From Rhodospirillum sp. (lineage in GTDB: Bacteria; Pseudomonadota; Alphaproteobacteria; Rhodospirillales; Rhodospirillaceae), in assembly GCA_021741145.1 (NCBI GenBank), contig JAIOYK010000020.1:1-64000 (forward strand): a stretch of 64,000 nt of DNA. The letters run 5' to 3'. The notes below the pieces were generated by a model. The model was not told the origin of the DNA. It saw only the letters and a list, made by a program, of their open reading frames with translations, and did no database searches. Shown in pieces: positions 44,346 through 52,843 of this stretch (position 1 is its first letter; each line of letters begins with the position of its first letter). A program made the position numbers and the translations under genes.

Positions 44346-44945
44346 TTAGGCTTTGGCCAGATTGTCCGCGACGAAGTCCCAATTCACCAAGCTGTCCAGG
44401 AAAGTGGACAGGAAGTCCGGGCGCCGGTTCTGGTAGTCCAGGTAATAGGCGTGTTCCCAGACGTCGCAGGTCAACAAGGCGGTCTCACCCTTGGTCATCG
44501 GCAGATCCGCGTTGGCGGTCTTGGTGATGGCCAGCTTGCCATCCTTGACCACCAACCAAGCCCAGCCACTGCCGAACTGGGTGGCGCCGGCCTGCTTGAA
44601 CTCGGTCTTAAAGGCGTCGAAGGACCCAAAGGCGGCATCGATGGCCTCCTTCAGGGCGCCGGTGGGTTCGCCACCGCCGTTCGGCTTCATGCCATTCCAG
44701 AAGAACGTGTGGTTCCAGACCTGAGCGGCGTTGTTGAACACACCGGCCTTGGAGGCGTCACCGGCCACGGCCAGGATGATCTCATCCAGGCTCTGATCCG
44801 CCAGCGGAGTGTCCTTGACCAGGTTGTTCAGGTTGGTCACATAGGTGTTGTGGTGCTTGCCGTGGTGAAACTCCAACGTCTGGGCGGACATGTGGGGCTC
44901 CAGCGCATCCTTGGCATAGGGCAGGGGCGGCAGCTCGAAGGCCAT
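44346..44945 (-). CDS. sodB: Superoxide dismutase [Fe]
   Basis: 199 residues of the Fe/Mn SOD family. Metal-binding blocks are complete: LEFHHGKHHNTYV (His27-region), VWNHTFFWNGMKP and DVWEHAYYLDYQNRRPDFL. The Gly/Gln pattern AGATQFGSGWAWLV and NRRPDFL point to the iron-type enzyme. No signal peptide, so cytoplasmic. ATG 44945 (MAFELPPLPYAKDAL) is the family start; GAGAGAG lies before it. GTGCA/TGCAC at 44992-45006 is a small inverted repeat in its promoter region. Confidence 0.97.
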   Translation of the reverse strand: MAFELPPLPYAKDALEPHMSAQTLEFHHGKHHNTYVTNLNNLVKDTPLADQSLDEIILAVAGDASKAGVFNNAAQVWNHTFFWNGMKPNGGGEPTGALKEAIDAAFGSFDAFKTEFKQAGATQFGSGWAWLVVKDGKLAITKTANADLPMTKGETALLTCDVWEHAYYLDYQNRRPDFLSTFLDSLVNWDFVADNLAKA

Positions 44946-45140
44946 GGGGACTCTCTCCTTCTGATGAATTGTCGACCCTTGGACTGGGTCGTGCACGGAA
45001 TGCACCTGATTTATGGGCAAGAGGTGCCCTTGTGAAGGGAAGAAATCACCTGGCCGCGCCATTTTCCCTTTTCCCCGGGTCCAGCGCGCGCCATATGGGG
45101 GGTCCCTTTTCCCGGAAGACGTTCACCTCAGGGAGCTTTC

Positions 45141-46025
45141 ATGACCGCGGAATCCCCGCTCGCCCGCCCCTCCGTTGACCCCGCGGCTGGGTTGTCCCTG
45201 CTCGCCCGGGATGTACGCGACCACGACCCCGCCCGTTTCCAGACAAGCCTGTTTGCTCCCGTCGCCCGGCGGGAAGATTTGATGGCGCTCCACGCCTTCC
45301 ATGTGGAATTGGCCCGGGTGGCTGGAACGGTGTCGGAGCCTCTGATCGGCCAGATGCGATATCAATGGTGGCGCGATCAGGTGAATGCCGCCTGCGACGG
45401 AGAAGTCCCCATCAAGGGCCATCCCGTCGGGGAAGGCCTGACCGCCATCATCCGAACCCACGGCCTGGAAAGGGACGCATTGTTGTCGATCATCGATGCC
45501 CGGGAAACGGATCTGGATGCCCGCCCCTTCGCGGCGGAGGAGGATATCCTGTGTCAAGCCCGAGCCTCCGTGGGGACCATCAATGGCATGGCGGCCCGGA
45601 TTCTCGGAGTCGCGGACCCCGAGCTGCTGGCGGCCGCGGAGCAGATTGGGATGGCCTGGGGCTTGCTGACCCTGGCGCGGACCTGCGCCCTGGACGCCTA
45701 CCGAGGACGCCTGACCCTGCCAACCGAGTCGTGCGCCGCGGCCGGTGTGACGGTGGAGACACTGGCCGTTCCCGAGGGGGCCAAGGCCGCGCGTGTTCCT
45801 CTGCGCCGAGTCGTCGCGCTGGCTCAAAACAACCTCCAGTCCGCGCGGCTTGCGCGGGGGCGGGTACGGATGGGTTGGGTCCCCCCCTTTCTGATGGCCC
45901 GACTCTGTGACCACTATATTGGTTTAATGGAAAATTGCGACTATTCGCCCCACGATCCAAGGCTCCTGGTTGTTCCCCGTATGCCCCTACGACTTTTTTT
46001 TTCCGCGGTTGCAAAACGCTTTTGA
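45141..46025 (+). CDS. Squalene/phytoene-synthase-family protein, NDUFAF6-like
   Basis: 294 residues, the all-helical isoprenoid-synthase fold (YQWWRDQVNAACDG near 73-86 and an altered second motif). The canonical DxxxD pairs needed for prenyl-diphosphate coupling are not evident, as in human NDUFAF6, a complex I assembly factor. Related alphaproteobacterial genes sit near secDF and the Mth938 gene; here about 4.7 kb of other genes intervene. A nonamer T run lies near the 3' end. Confidence 0.8.
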   Translation: MTAESPLARPSVDPAAGLSLLARDVRDHDPARFQTSLFAPVARREDLMALHAFHVELARVAGTVSEPLIGQMRYQWWRDQVNAACDGEVPIKGHPVGEGLTAIIRTHGLERDALLSIIDARETDLDARPFAAEEDILCQARASVGTINGMAARILGVADPELLAAAEQIGMAWGLLTLARTCALDAYRGRLTLPTESCAAAGVTVETLAVPEGAKAARVPLRRVVALAQNNLQSARLARGRVRMGWVPPFLMARLCDHYIGLMENCDYSPHDPRLLVVPRMPLRLFFSAVAKRF

Positions 46026-46294
46026 ATTGTGTCTCAGGATGTATCCCATAGGGTGGATTTTATTGGGATCCTTTATACATTTGGTCGTGTACTCTGCCAA
46101 ATGGTGGAAGATCTCGCTCTCCTTATCGCCTTGAAAGGTTAATCCTTCCAGGCTCTGGTAAGGAAAAATTAAAATGAATCAGAGGCTTGCCGAAACCTCT
46201 TAAGAGGCGTAGTCTTGTACTCGTGGATGAGAATATTCGGTTGGCAAAAGTCGGATATCCACCTGGGACAAGAGTATATTGAAGGAGGTCGGCC
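46026..46294. other. AT-richer leader upstream of the 71-codon gene
   Basis: 270 bp with lower GC than the surroundings and no supported gene. It should contain the promoter of the small gene that follows. Confidence 0.4.
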
Positions 46295-46510
46295 ATGCGT
46301 GCTGATCGGTTTAGTGTAGGCCAACATTTGGCGGCCGTTCTTACGGTCGTCGCACTGAGTGTTGTTATGACCGGCCTCGTCGAAGTGAGCAGTGCTCGGC
46401 TGGGTGGCCAGAGCATCGAGGTTCCGTTGGCCGGTGATTTAGGGAGCATCAGTGCTCCGGCCCACGCCCAATGGGGACGGACCGTTCTCGGCCTTTCTAA
46501 TATGCGCTGA
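46295..46510 (+). CDS. 71-residue orphan protein with a membrane or signal segment
   Basis: GAAGGAGG (46281-46288) is a near-perfect ribosome-binding site six bases before the ATG, and a strong terminator follows at 46550. The protein has a hydrophobic segment (about 11-28, HLAAVLTVVALSVVMTGL) and a polar remainder ending WGRTVLGLSNMR. SAPAHAQ at 53-59 looks like a signal-peptidase site but lies too far from the hydrophobic core. I do not recognise a family. Good start signals and a private terminator argue that it is a real gene. Confidence 0.6.
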   Translation: MRADRFSVGQHLAAVLTVVALSVVMTGLVEVSSARLGGQSIEVPLAGDLGSISAPAHAQWGRTVLGLSNMR

Positions 46511-46549
46511 CTGCTGGGTCGAAGATCCGGAGATTTCCGGAATTCATCC

Positions 46550-46582
46550 AAAAAAGGACGACCCTTTGGGCCGTCCTTTTTG
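46550..46582. terminator. Bidirectional terminator after the 71-codon gene
   Basis: AAAAAGGACG pairs with CGTCCTTTTT, with an inner CCC/GGG step around TTT. T runs on both strands. Confidence 0.85.
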
Positions 46583-46621
46583 TATCGAGCAAGAGCTGTC
46601 TTTTTCTGATTTTCCCGTCCA

Positions 46622-46643
46622 GGAACCATCCGCGGATGGTTCC
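46622..46643 (-). terminator. 22-bp palindrome beyond the trmFO stop
   Basis: GGAACCATCCG is followed directly by its complement CGGATGGTTCC, 18 bp past the trmFO stop on the minus strand. No T run follows, so its terminator role is tentative. Confidence 0.45.
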
Positions 46644-46660
46644 GTCCGCGAGCAAAGCGC

Positions 46661-48130
46661 TTACTTGGGCTTGCGGGGTGTTTTCTCCCGGAGCTCCGGT
46701 TCGGGCAGAGGCCAATCCGCCCGTGGAGAATCCTCCACCGACCAAGGGGCGTTGGCCTTCAGCCACCCGGCTTGGTCAATCAAGGCTCGGTGGGCATAGG
46801 CGACCTTGCGCTCCCGTCCCTTGGGCACCCGAGGTTTGCCGCCGGGTTTGGTGGCCCAGGGCTCCAGGGGAGGGAGCAGGCCAAAAGTGATGTTCATGGG
46901 CTGGAAGGTCTCGGCGTCCGCGCCCCCGGTAATATGGGCGAGCAGAGCGCCCATGGCCGTCGTCGCGGGCGGTGGCGCGGGATCCAATCCCAAGGCTTCC
47001 GCCGCGGCGAGTCGTCCGGCCATCAGGCCCACCGCGGCACTTTCCACATATCCCTCGCAACCGGTGACCTGTCCGGCGAACCGCAGATGCGGCAGGGCCT
47101 TCAAGCGCAACTGTCCGTCTAGGACCCGGGGAGAGTTGAGGAAGGTATTGCGGTGGATCCCTCCCAGGCGGGCGAACTCGGCGTTCTCCAAGCCCGGAAT
47201 GGTCCGGAAAATGCGAAGCTGTTCCCCATGCTTCAGCTTGGTCTGAAATCCGACCATGTTGTAGAGAGTCCCCAGTGCGTTGTCCTGGCGGAGTTGGACG
47301 ACGGCGTGGGAGCGATGCTCGGGGGTTCTGGGGTCGCGGAGGCCGACCGGTTTCATGGGGCCGAAGGCCAAGGTTTCCCGGCCCCGCTCGGCCATGACCT
47401 CGATGGGCAAGCAGCCGTCGAAATAGGGGGTCCCCTCCCATTCCTTGAACGCGGTCTTCTCCCCTTCGAGTAGGGCGTCGATGAAGGCCTCGTATCCGGC
47501 TTCGTCCAGGGCGCAATTAATATAATCCTTGCCATCCCCCTTATCGTACCGGCTTTGGAACCAAGCCTTGCTAAAATCAACGCTGTCTTTTGTGACAATG
47601 GGGGCAATGGCGTCAAAGAAGGCCAAGCTGTCCTCCCCCGTCGCCGCCTGAATGGACTGGGCGAGCGGGGTGGAGGTCAGCGGCCCCGTCGCGATGATGG
47701 CCAAGCCGTCCTTGGAGGTCGGCAGGGCATCGACCTCCCGGCGCTCGATGGTTACCAAGGGGTGGGTTTCCAGCGCCTGGGTAACGGCTTGCGAGAAGCC
47801 ATCCCGGTCCACGGCCAAGGCACCGCCCGCGGGAACCTTATGGGCATCGGCACAGGACAGGATCAGGGATCCGGCCCGACGCATTTCCGCGTGCAGCAAA
47901 CCCACGGCGTTGAACAGGGGATCATCCGACCGCAGGGAATTGGAGCAGACCAGTTCGGCCAGGTGGTCGGTCTGGTGGGCGTCCGTCGGCCGGGTGGGTC
48001 GCATCTCGATCAAGGTAACGGCGACACCGGCCCGGGCGGCCTGCCAGGCGGCCTCGGACCCGGCCAAGCCACCACCAACAATCGTCAGGCGGGCATGCGG
48101 GGCGTTCGGGGGAATGTTTGTCTCGTTCAT
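46661..48130 (-). CDS. trmFO: Methylenetetrahydrofolate-tRNA-(uracil-5-)-methyltransferase
   Basis: 489 residues. The FAD-binding VGGGLAGSE (18-26) and the blocks [27 protein letters not shown] and [13 protein letters not shown] are characteristic. TrmFO makes 5-methyluridine at position 54 of tRNA using methylenetetrahydrofolate and FADH2. It uses ATG 48130 and is divergent from the rhodanese gene. Confidence 0.97.
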   Translation of the reverse strand: MNETNIPPNAPHARLTIVGGGLAGSEAAWQAARAGVAVTLIEMRPTRPTDAHQTDHLAELVCSNSLRSDDPLFNAVGLLHAEMRRAGSLILSCADAHKVPAGGALAVDRDGFSQAVTQALETHPLVTIERREVDALPTSKDGLAIIATGPLTSTPLAQSIQAATGEDSLAFFDAIAPIVTKDSVDFSKAWFQSRYDKGDGKDYINCALDEAGYEAFIDALLEGEKTAFKEWEGTPYFDGCLPIEVMAERGRETLAFGPMKPVGLRDPRTPEHRSHAVVQLRQDNALGTLYNMVGFQTKLKHGEQLRIFRTIPGLENAEFARLGGIHRNTFLNSPRVLDGQLRLKALPHLRFAGQVTGCEGYVESAAVGLMAGRLAAAEALGLDPAPPPATTAMGALLAHITGGADAETFQPMNITFGLLPPLEPWATKPGGKPRVPKGRERKVAYAHRALIDQAGWLKANAPWSVEDSPRADWPLPEPELREKTPRKPK

Positions 48131-48275
48131 GCCTTGTCTTTAAGCTCTCGGGGAAACTCTGTCCAGGGGAGCGGGCGGGGGGGCGCTTGACAGGAAGGCC
48201 CCGGTGCGCGACACAAAGGTCCGCTTTATCCCCTCGTGGGGTGGCTCGATCTTTGTCTTGATTTGGAGGATGCCG

Positions 48276-48707
48276 GTGAACACGGATTTCAACCTGTCCT
48301 GGGGCTTTCTGTCCACCGCCTTCCTGGTGCTCGCCACCATTTTCGCCATCCGCATGCTGCCTCGCCTGATTGCCAGGGTTCCTTTTGTCTCGCTTGACGA
48401 ATTGAAGGGCAAGGTTGACGCGCGGGAGGACCTTTTGGTCATCGACGTGCGGAGCGCGGGGGAATACGCGGGAGGCCATCCCCGTGGGGCGATGAACATC
48501 CCCGTCGGTGACATCAAGACCCGTCTGGCGGAAATTCCCGAGGAAGACTTGGCGACGCTCAAGGCGACGCCGGTTTACTTGATTTGCGCCACCAACAGCC
48601 GCGCCGCCAGCGCCGCCCGTGCCCTGAAGGGCAAGGGCTTCTCCGCCGTCTCCGTGGTTGATGGGGGTGTCGGCAAGTGGCGACGCAAGGGGTATCCCAT
48701 GGGCTGA
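48276..48707 (+). CDS. Membrane-anchored rhodanese-domain protein
   Basis: 143 residues. One N-terminal transmembrane helix (about 9-27) is followed by a rhodanese domain (about 37-141). The active loop is CATNSR (104-109), so the catalytic Cys is present and sulfur transfer is possible; substrate unknown. GGAGGA overlaps an ATG at 48270 but is correctly spaced for the GTG at 48276, so I use GTG. Confidence 0.85.
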   Translation: MNTDFNLSWGFLSTAFLVLATIFAIRMLPRLIARVPFVSLDELKGKVDAREDLLVIDVRSAGEYAGGHPRGAMNIPVGDIKTRLAEIPEEDLATLKATPVYLICATNSRAASAARALKGKGFSAVSVVDGGVGKWRRKGYPMG

Positions 48708-48822
48708 GGTCCGGGGCCAACCGCCACGGATCGCCAATTGGTTCGTCTTCCAGGAGAGAGGGGAGGGCGAGCCGGGGAGACGGGGTTCATTGATGTGACA
48801 ACCTGGGGAAGTATCAACCATC

Positions 48823-49242
48823 ATGGAAAAGAATCGCACCTTTTGGGTCATTGGCGGTGAATACGCCGACACCTCCTTCGGGACCCTGGCCAATGGCGCC
48901 GAGGAAGAGCGCTACGGCCCCTTCACCGAGGCTGGTGCCCATGAGTGCTGGCGGGCGCTGACGGGCAAGACCGTGGACAATGCCATGGTCCGGTATTTCG
49001 TACGGAATGAGAGCTCCACCGCCGGCAAGGATTTCCATGTGGTCGGCGGCGAATATTCCGGGACCGACTTCAAGTCCATGGCCGACGGCAAGAGCCTGGA
49101 AATCCATGGCCCCTTCGAAAAAGCCGAGGCCATGATCTTCTGGCGGGGCATCACCAGCCAGACCGTGGACAGCGCCCTGCACCGTTATGATGTGGTTTCC
49201 ACCGAGGAGCTCGAGGATTTCAAGGCGCGCGCCCAAGGGTAA
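48823..49242 (+). CDS. Tandem DUF4170 protein
   Basis: 139 residues made of two related halves. Each has the pattern FWVIGGEYADTSF / FHVVGGEYSGTDF, then YGPF or HGPF, then ECWRALTGKTVDNAMVRY or MIFWRGITSQTVDSALHRY. This is an internal duplication of DUF4170, a small alphaproteobacterial domain without known function. Likely cytoplasmic. Confidence 0.85.
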   Translation: MEKNRTFWVIGGEYADTSFGTLANGAEEERYGPFTEAGAHECWRALTGKTVDNAMVRYFVRNESSTAGKDFHVVGGEYSGTDFKSMADGKSLEIHGPFEKAEAMIFWRGITSQTVDSALHRYDVVSTEELEDFKARAQG

Positions 49243-49291
49243 GCCCCCCCTCGGAAAGGGGGGCGGCCCCCTGGCATCTCCGGCAAAGGGC

Positions 49292-50050
49292 ATGCTGGAG
49301 GCCTTTTCCGAGGGGAGCGGGATCGTAGATGACTGGTTGTCGGACGATCCCCCTTCCAGGACCCCATACCGATCCCCCCGCCCACCGTCCAGGAAGCCCC
49401 GCGCCCCGTCCCCCGGAGGCCGGAGGGACTTGACCGATGACGAGCCGGATCCCCTATTGGGACATGATCCCACCGCGGCGCCATCGGACAGGAAAATCGC
49501 GCCGTCCAGGGCCCCCCGGGCCAAGGGAGCGCCAACGCCGGAGGAGCGGGCCGACCTGGTGGTCATGAACCTTGAGAACTTCATCCGCGACCACAGAAGT
49601 CGGACCCTGTCGGGCATGAAGGTTTCCGACTGGAAGTCCAGTGCCCGCAAGTCCGTTCTGGAAGCCTTGATCGAAGCGGAGGAAACGCAGGCCGGACATC
49701 TGATTCACACCAACCGCTGGATCCTTGTCGGGACCGCGACGGTGGTGTCCATCGGCTTTTGGGCCTCGGTCTACGCCATCGATCGGGATTATGGCCCGGT
49801 CGCCGCGGTTCTTCTGGGCCTGTTGGTCTTGGTTCTGATCATCGTCGCCATGGAGGGCTTCCTGCGTCGGGTGATCCGCGCGCATATGGGCAAAACCCGG
49901 CGGCGGCGATGGTTGGATATCCGTTCTTTCGACAGCAAGATCAAGCGCATGCGCAGCGACCTTGAGGAGACCCTCAAGGAGCTGGAAGACAGCTCGGAAG
50001 AAGCGGCGAAAGTGCGAGAAACATTGGGCGGCGGACGGAGGAAGTGGTGA
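49292..50050 (+). CDS. Two-helix membrane protein with a cytoplasmic coiled coil, unknown family
   Basis: 252 residues from ATG 49292; the frame is open back to 49187 inside the DUF4170 gene. A long Pro/Ser/Arg-rich N-terminus (1-80) is followed by a helical region (82-140), two transmembrane segments (about 143-163 and 168-189) and a charged coiled coil (about 205-245). I recognise no family. The stop overlaps the GTG of the next gene (GTGA), suggesting an operon with the metal-transport pair. Confidence 0.7.
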   Translation: MLEAFSEGSGIVDDWLSDDPPSRTPYRSPRPPSRKPRAPSPGGRRDLTDDEPDPLLGHDPTAAPSDRKIAPSRAPRAKGAPTPEERADLVVMNLENFIRDHRSRTLSGMKVSDWKSSARKSVLEALIEAEETQAGHLIHTNRWILVGTATVVSIGFWASVYAIDRDYGPVAAVLLGLLVLVLIIVAMEGFLRRVIRAHMGKTRRRRWLDIRSFDSKIKRMRSDLEETLKELEDSSEEAAKVRETLGGGRRKW

Positions 50051-50709
50051 GCGCGCGCGGCTTGATAGGGGTGATTCTGGTTGGTCTTTGTCTGATTGGG
50101 AAATCCGCCCCCGCCGGAGCCCATCCCCATGTGTGGATCGACGCCACGGCGGAACTGTCCGTGAATAAAAAGGGCCAATGGGACGGGGTAACCATCACCT
50201 GGACCTTCGATGAATTCTATTCCCAGGCCAGCGTCGAGGGGTTCGACGGGGATGGGGATGGCTTTCCGGATAAAGCGCCGATGGACGCCATGATCGGGGA
50301 AGCGGTGGAGAATCTGCGAGAGTGGATCTATTTCACCGATGCCCGATTGGGAGATACGCGTCTGGCTTGGGGCGAGGGGGCCAAGGGCACCGCGTCTTGG
50401 GTGGATGAACGCCTCGTCTACCGCTTCGTCCTCCCCTTGGCGACACCCGTGGATCTGGTGGCCCAGGCGAAGGAGATCAGCCTTCGCCTTTATGATCCCA
50501 CATTTTACATATCCATTCTCCTCGCCGAAACGCCGGACGCGGCCTCCCTGAAGGGCGCGCCACCGGGTTGCCAGGTGACTGTTTTTGAACCGGAGGGAGC
50601 GCGGGATATGACCTTCGACGACGCCATGGCCATCTCCGAAGATGTGCAACCGGGAGAAGAAGGGTTGGGGTTTCCCTATGCTCAGCGGATCGGGGTGCGC
50701 TGTGAGTAG
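50047..50709 (+). CDS. DUF1007 periplasmic protein, partner of a NicO transporter
   Basis: 220 residues from a GTG overlapping the previous stop. A signal peptide (1-25, ending GAHA-like PAGA|HPHV) exposes HPHVWID at the mature N-terminus, the DUF1007 signature and a plausible metal-binding end. DUF1007 proteins are usually encoded just before NicO/RcnA-type nickel or cobalt permeases, as here, with an 8-bp overlap. Confidence 0.87.
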   Translation: MSARGLIGVILVGLCLIGKSAPAGAHPHVWIDATAELSVNKKGQWDGVTITWTFDEFYSQASVEGFDGDGDGFPDKAPMDAMIGEAVENLREWIYFTDARLGDTRLAWGEGAKGTASWVDERLVYRFVLPLATPVDLVAQAKEISLRLYDPTFYISILLAETPDAASLKGAPPGCQVTVFEPEGARDMTFDDAMAISEDVQPGEEGLGFPYAQRIGVRCE

Positions 50710-51649
50710 GTTTTTCCTCGTCCTTGTCGCGACCCTTGTCCTGGCCACGGAACCGGCCATGGCCGCCGGGTGGTTGGACCATCTGATCCTGGAAATTCGC
50801 TCCCAACAAGCGGCTTATCACGGGGATCTCGCCAATGCCGTGAAGGGATTGCGCGACGGCCAGGGGCTCGCCGCCGGGCTGGCGCTGATGGTGGCGAGCC
50901 TGGGATATGGGGTCTTCCACGCCCTGGGACCGGGCCATGGGAAGGCGGTGATCGCCACCTACGCGGCCACGACGGAGCACCATTTCCGCAGGGCCATCTG
51001 GCTCTCCCTGGCCGCTGGGGCCGTTCAGGCCACCACGGCGGTGGTTCTGGTTTACGGCGCGCTTTTCTTCGTTCGGGGGGGAGCCCGCTGGGCCACGGCG
51101 GCGTCGGACCGCTGGCTGGAACCAGCCAGTTACGCCGCGGTCGGCATGCTCGGCGTCTATATCTTGGTTCAGGGGATTCGGGGCGTGGTGCGCGCTCGAA
51201 AACAGACTTTGGACCAAGTGCACTCCCACGACCACGACCATCATGACCATGGGCACGATGACGCCTGTTGCCACGGCCACGGCCCCTCCATGGCGCAGAT
51301 CGAGCGGGTGGGGGATTGGAAGACGGCGGTTGGAATCGCGGTGGCCGTCGGGATCCGTCCCTGCTCGGGGGCCATCTTGGTCCTGGTGGTCGCCAATGGT
51401 CTCGGGCTTTGGGCCGCCGGGATTCTCTCGGCCTATGTGATGGCCTTGGGGACCGCGGCGACCGTTTCCCTGCTCGCCGTGGGGGCGCGGGCGTCCCGGG
51501 TGCCTCTGGCGCGCCTGGGGGCACGTCTGCCCGTTTCCCCCGGTGTCCTCGCGGGGGCAGGGGCCGTGATGGGCGGGGGGCTGATTGTCGCCCTGGCCGG
51601 TATTCTGCTTAACGCGGCCCTGAAGACACCCCTCCACCCCTTGCTGTGA
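50702..51649 (+). CDS. NicO/RcnA-type nickel-cobalt transporter
   Basis: 315 residues from GTG 50702; an ATG at 50678 is also in frame. A signal-like first helix is followed by six transmembrane segments. GHGKAVIATYAAT (about 79-91) and the GIRPCSGAI motif (about 218-226) are the NicO family hallmarks. A cytosolic His/Asp loop (HSHDHDHHDHGHDD) between segments is a metal-binding region. Direction (efflux or uptake) and metal cannot be read from the sequence. Confidence 0.9.
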   Translation: MSRFFLVLVATLVLATEPAMAAGWLDHLILEIRSQQAAYHGDLANAVKGLRDGQGLAAGLALMVASLGYGVFHALGPGHGKAVIATYAATTEHHFRRAIWLSLAAGAVQATTAVVLVYGALFFVRGGARWATAASDRWLEPASYAAVGMLGVYILVQGIRGVVRARKQTLDQVHSHDHDHHDHGHDDACCHGHGPSMAQIERVGDWKTAVGIAVAVGIRPCSGAILVLVVANGLGLWAAGILSAYVMALGTAATVSLLAVGARASRVPLARLGARLPVSPGVLAGAGAVMGGGLIVALAGILLNAALKTPLHPLL

Positions 51650-51706
51650 ACGGGTTCAAGCCCCATACAAGGGGCTCAACGGGACGGAATGACAGAGGAA
51701 TGATCC

Positions 51707-52300
51707 ATGCACTACGGTGACCGGCGGCCTGAGGGTTTGCCCCACGACCCCTTCAAGGCCATCGTCGCGCCCCGGCCCATCGGCTGGATCGGCACTCGGA
51801 ACGCCGATGGCGTTCCCAATCTGGCGCCCTATTCCTTTTTCAACGGTATCGGCACCGGGCCGCATATGATCTGCTTCTCCTCCATGGGACCCAAGCACTC
51901 CTTCGTGAATGCGAAGGACCGGCGGGACTTCACCTTCTCCCTGGCGACCGAACCCCTGGTGGCGGCCATGAACGCGACCTCGGACTCCGTTCCCGATGGA
52001 GCCAATGAATTCCGTCTCGCTGGGTTGACGGAGGGGCAATCGGTGGAGGTCGCCGCGCCCTTCGTGGCCGAGAGTCCCGCCGCCTTGGAATGCGTCACCC
52101 TATCGGCCACCCGCCTGAAGGACCGCCATGGGAATCCGACGGACGCCCATCTGGTCATTGGCGAGGTCGTCCATACCCACATCCGGGATGAGTTCATCCG
52201 CGATGGTCGGTTCGACGTTACCCTAGCCCGGACCTTGTCCCGCCTTGGATACATGGATTACGCGACGATCACGGAAACCTGGGAATTGGCGCGCCCCTAA
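51707..52300 (+). CDS. Flavin reductase family (FMN-binding split barrel) protein
   Basis: 197 residues. IVAPRPIGWIGT (19-30) and VPNLAPYSFFNGI (35-47) are the conserved FMN-binding start of the flavin reductase-like domain. The family supplies reduced flavin or acts as a stand-alone FMN enzyme; partner unknown. It ends four bases inside the convergent ridA gene. Confidence 0.88.
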   Translation: MHYGDRRPEGLPHDPFKAIVAPRPIGWIGTRNADGVPNLAPYSFFNGIGTGPHMICFSSMGPKHSFVNAKDRRDFTFSLATEPLVAAMNATSDSVPDGANEFRLAGLTEGQSVEVAAPFVAESPAALECVTLSATRLKDRHGNPTDAHLVIGEVVHTHIRDEFIRDGRFDVTLARTLSRLGYMDYATITETWELARP

Positions 52301-52686
52301 GTGGCGCGATTCGCGGAAACAACCGCGGTGATCTCAAACTCCACGCGGGCTTCCTTTGGGGACAGTCCGGACACTTGGACGATGGTGCTGGCGGGACGAA
52401 TAGGACCGAAGGTTTCGGCGTGGGCGCGGGCGATCTGAGGCTCGTCCGCCATGTCAACCACGTAGGCCACGGTTCGCGCCACGTCCTCAAGGGAGGCTCC
52501 CGCTTCGGCCAACGCCTCGGCGACGATGGCCAAGGCGGCCTTGGCCTGACCATGGGAGTCCTTTTCCAGATCGGATGCCCGAGCCGTGGTTCCCGAGACG
52601 AAGATGAATGGTCCGATCCGAACGGCCCGCGAATAGCCGTAGGTTTCCTCGGAGGAATACCCCGATGATATGGTCCGTCTGTCCAT
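52297..52686 (-). CDS. RidA family (YjgF/UK114) protein
   Basis: 129 residues with the trimeric RidA fold: an aromatic/YSR start SRAVRIGPFIFVSGTT (19-34) and the C-terminal block RPASTIVQVSGL, then ARVEFEITAVV. The Arg of canonical RidA (R105) corresponds to RPAST here. RidA deaminates reactive enamines, but close homologues vary in activity. It overlaps the flavin reductase gene by four bases. Confidence 0.9.
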   Translation of the reverse strand: MDRRTISSGYSSEETYGYSRAVRIGPFIFVSGTTARASDLEKDSHGQAKAALAIVAEALAEAGASLEDVARTVAYVVDMADEPQIARAHAETFGPIRPASTIVQVSGLSPKEARVEFEITAVVSANRAT

Positions 52687-52781
52687 CCTATCTCCCCCAT
52701 CCTGTCTAATCGCGCGAACGCGCGTGAAACGGGATCAGCTTGGGCCAAGCTGGCCCAGTCTCACTCTAATTCTATGGATTT

Positions 52782-52843
52782 TAGAGTATCTTCGCGATCA
52801 AGTTGGCCCACGAAGTGGACCAACTTGATCGCGGAACACTCTA
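52782..52843. repeat. Long hairpin / inverted-repeat element after the oxygenase gene
   Basis: CGCGATCAAGTTGG (52793-52806) and CCAACTTGATCGCG (52820-52833) are perfect 14-bp arms. The loop holds a second CCAC/GTGG stem, and the outer flanks TAGAGT/ACTCTA (52782-52787, 52838-52843) pair too. It overlaps the stop codon of the oxygenase. Confidence 0.8.

Noticed and set aside
46123-46629. 168-codon minus-strand frame over the 71-codon gene
   Set aside because: Crosses a strong terminator, no ribosome-binding site, and the plus-strand gene has better signals.
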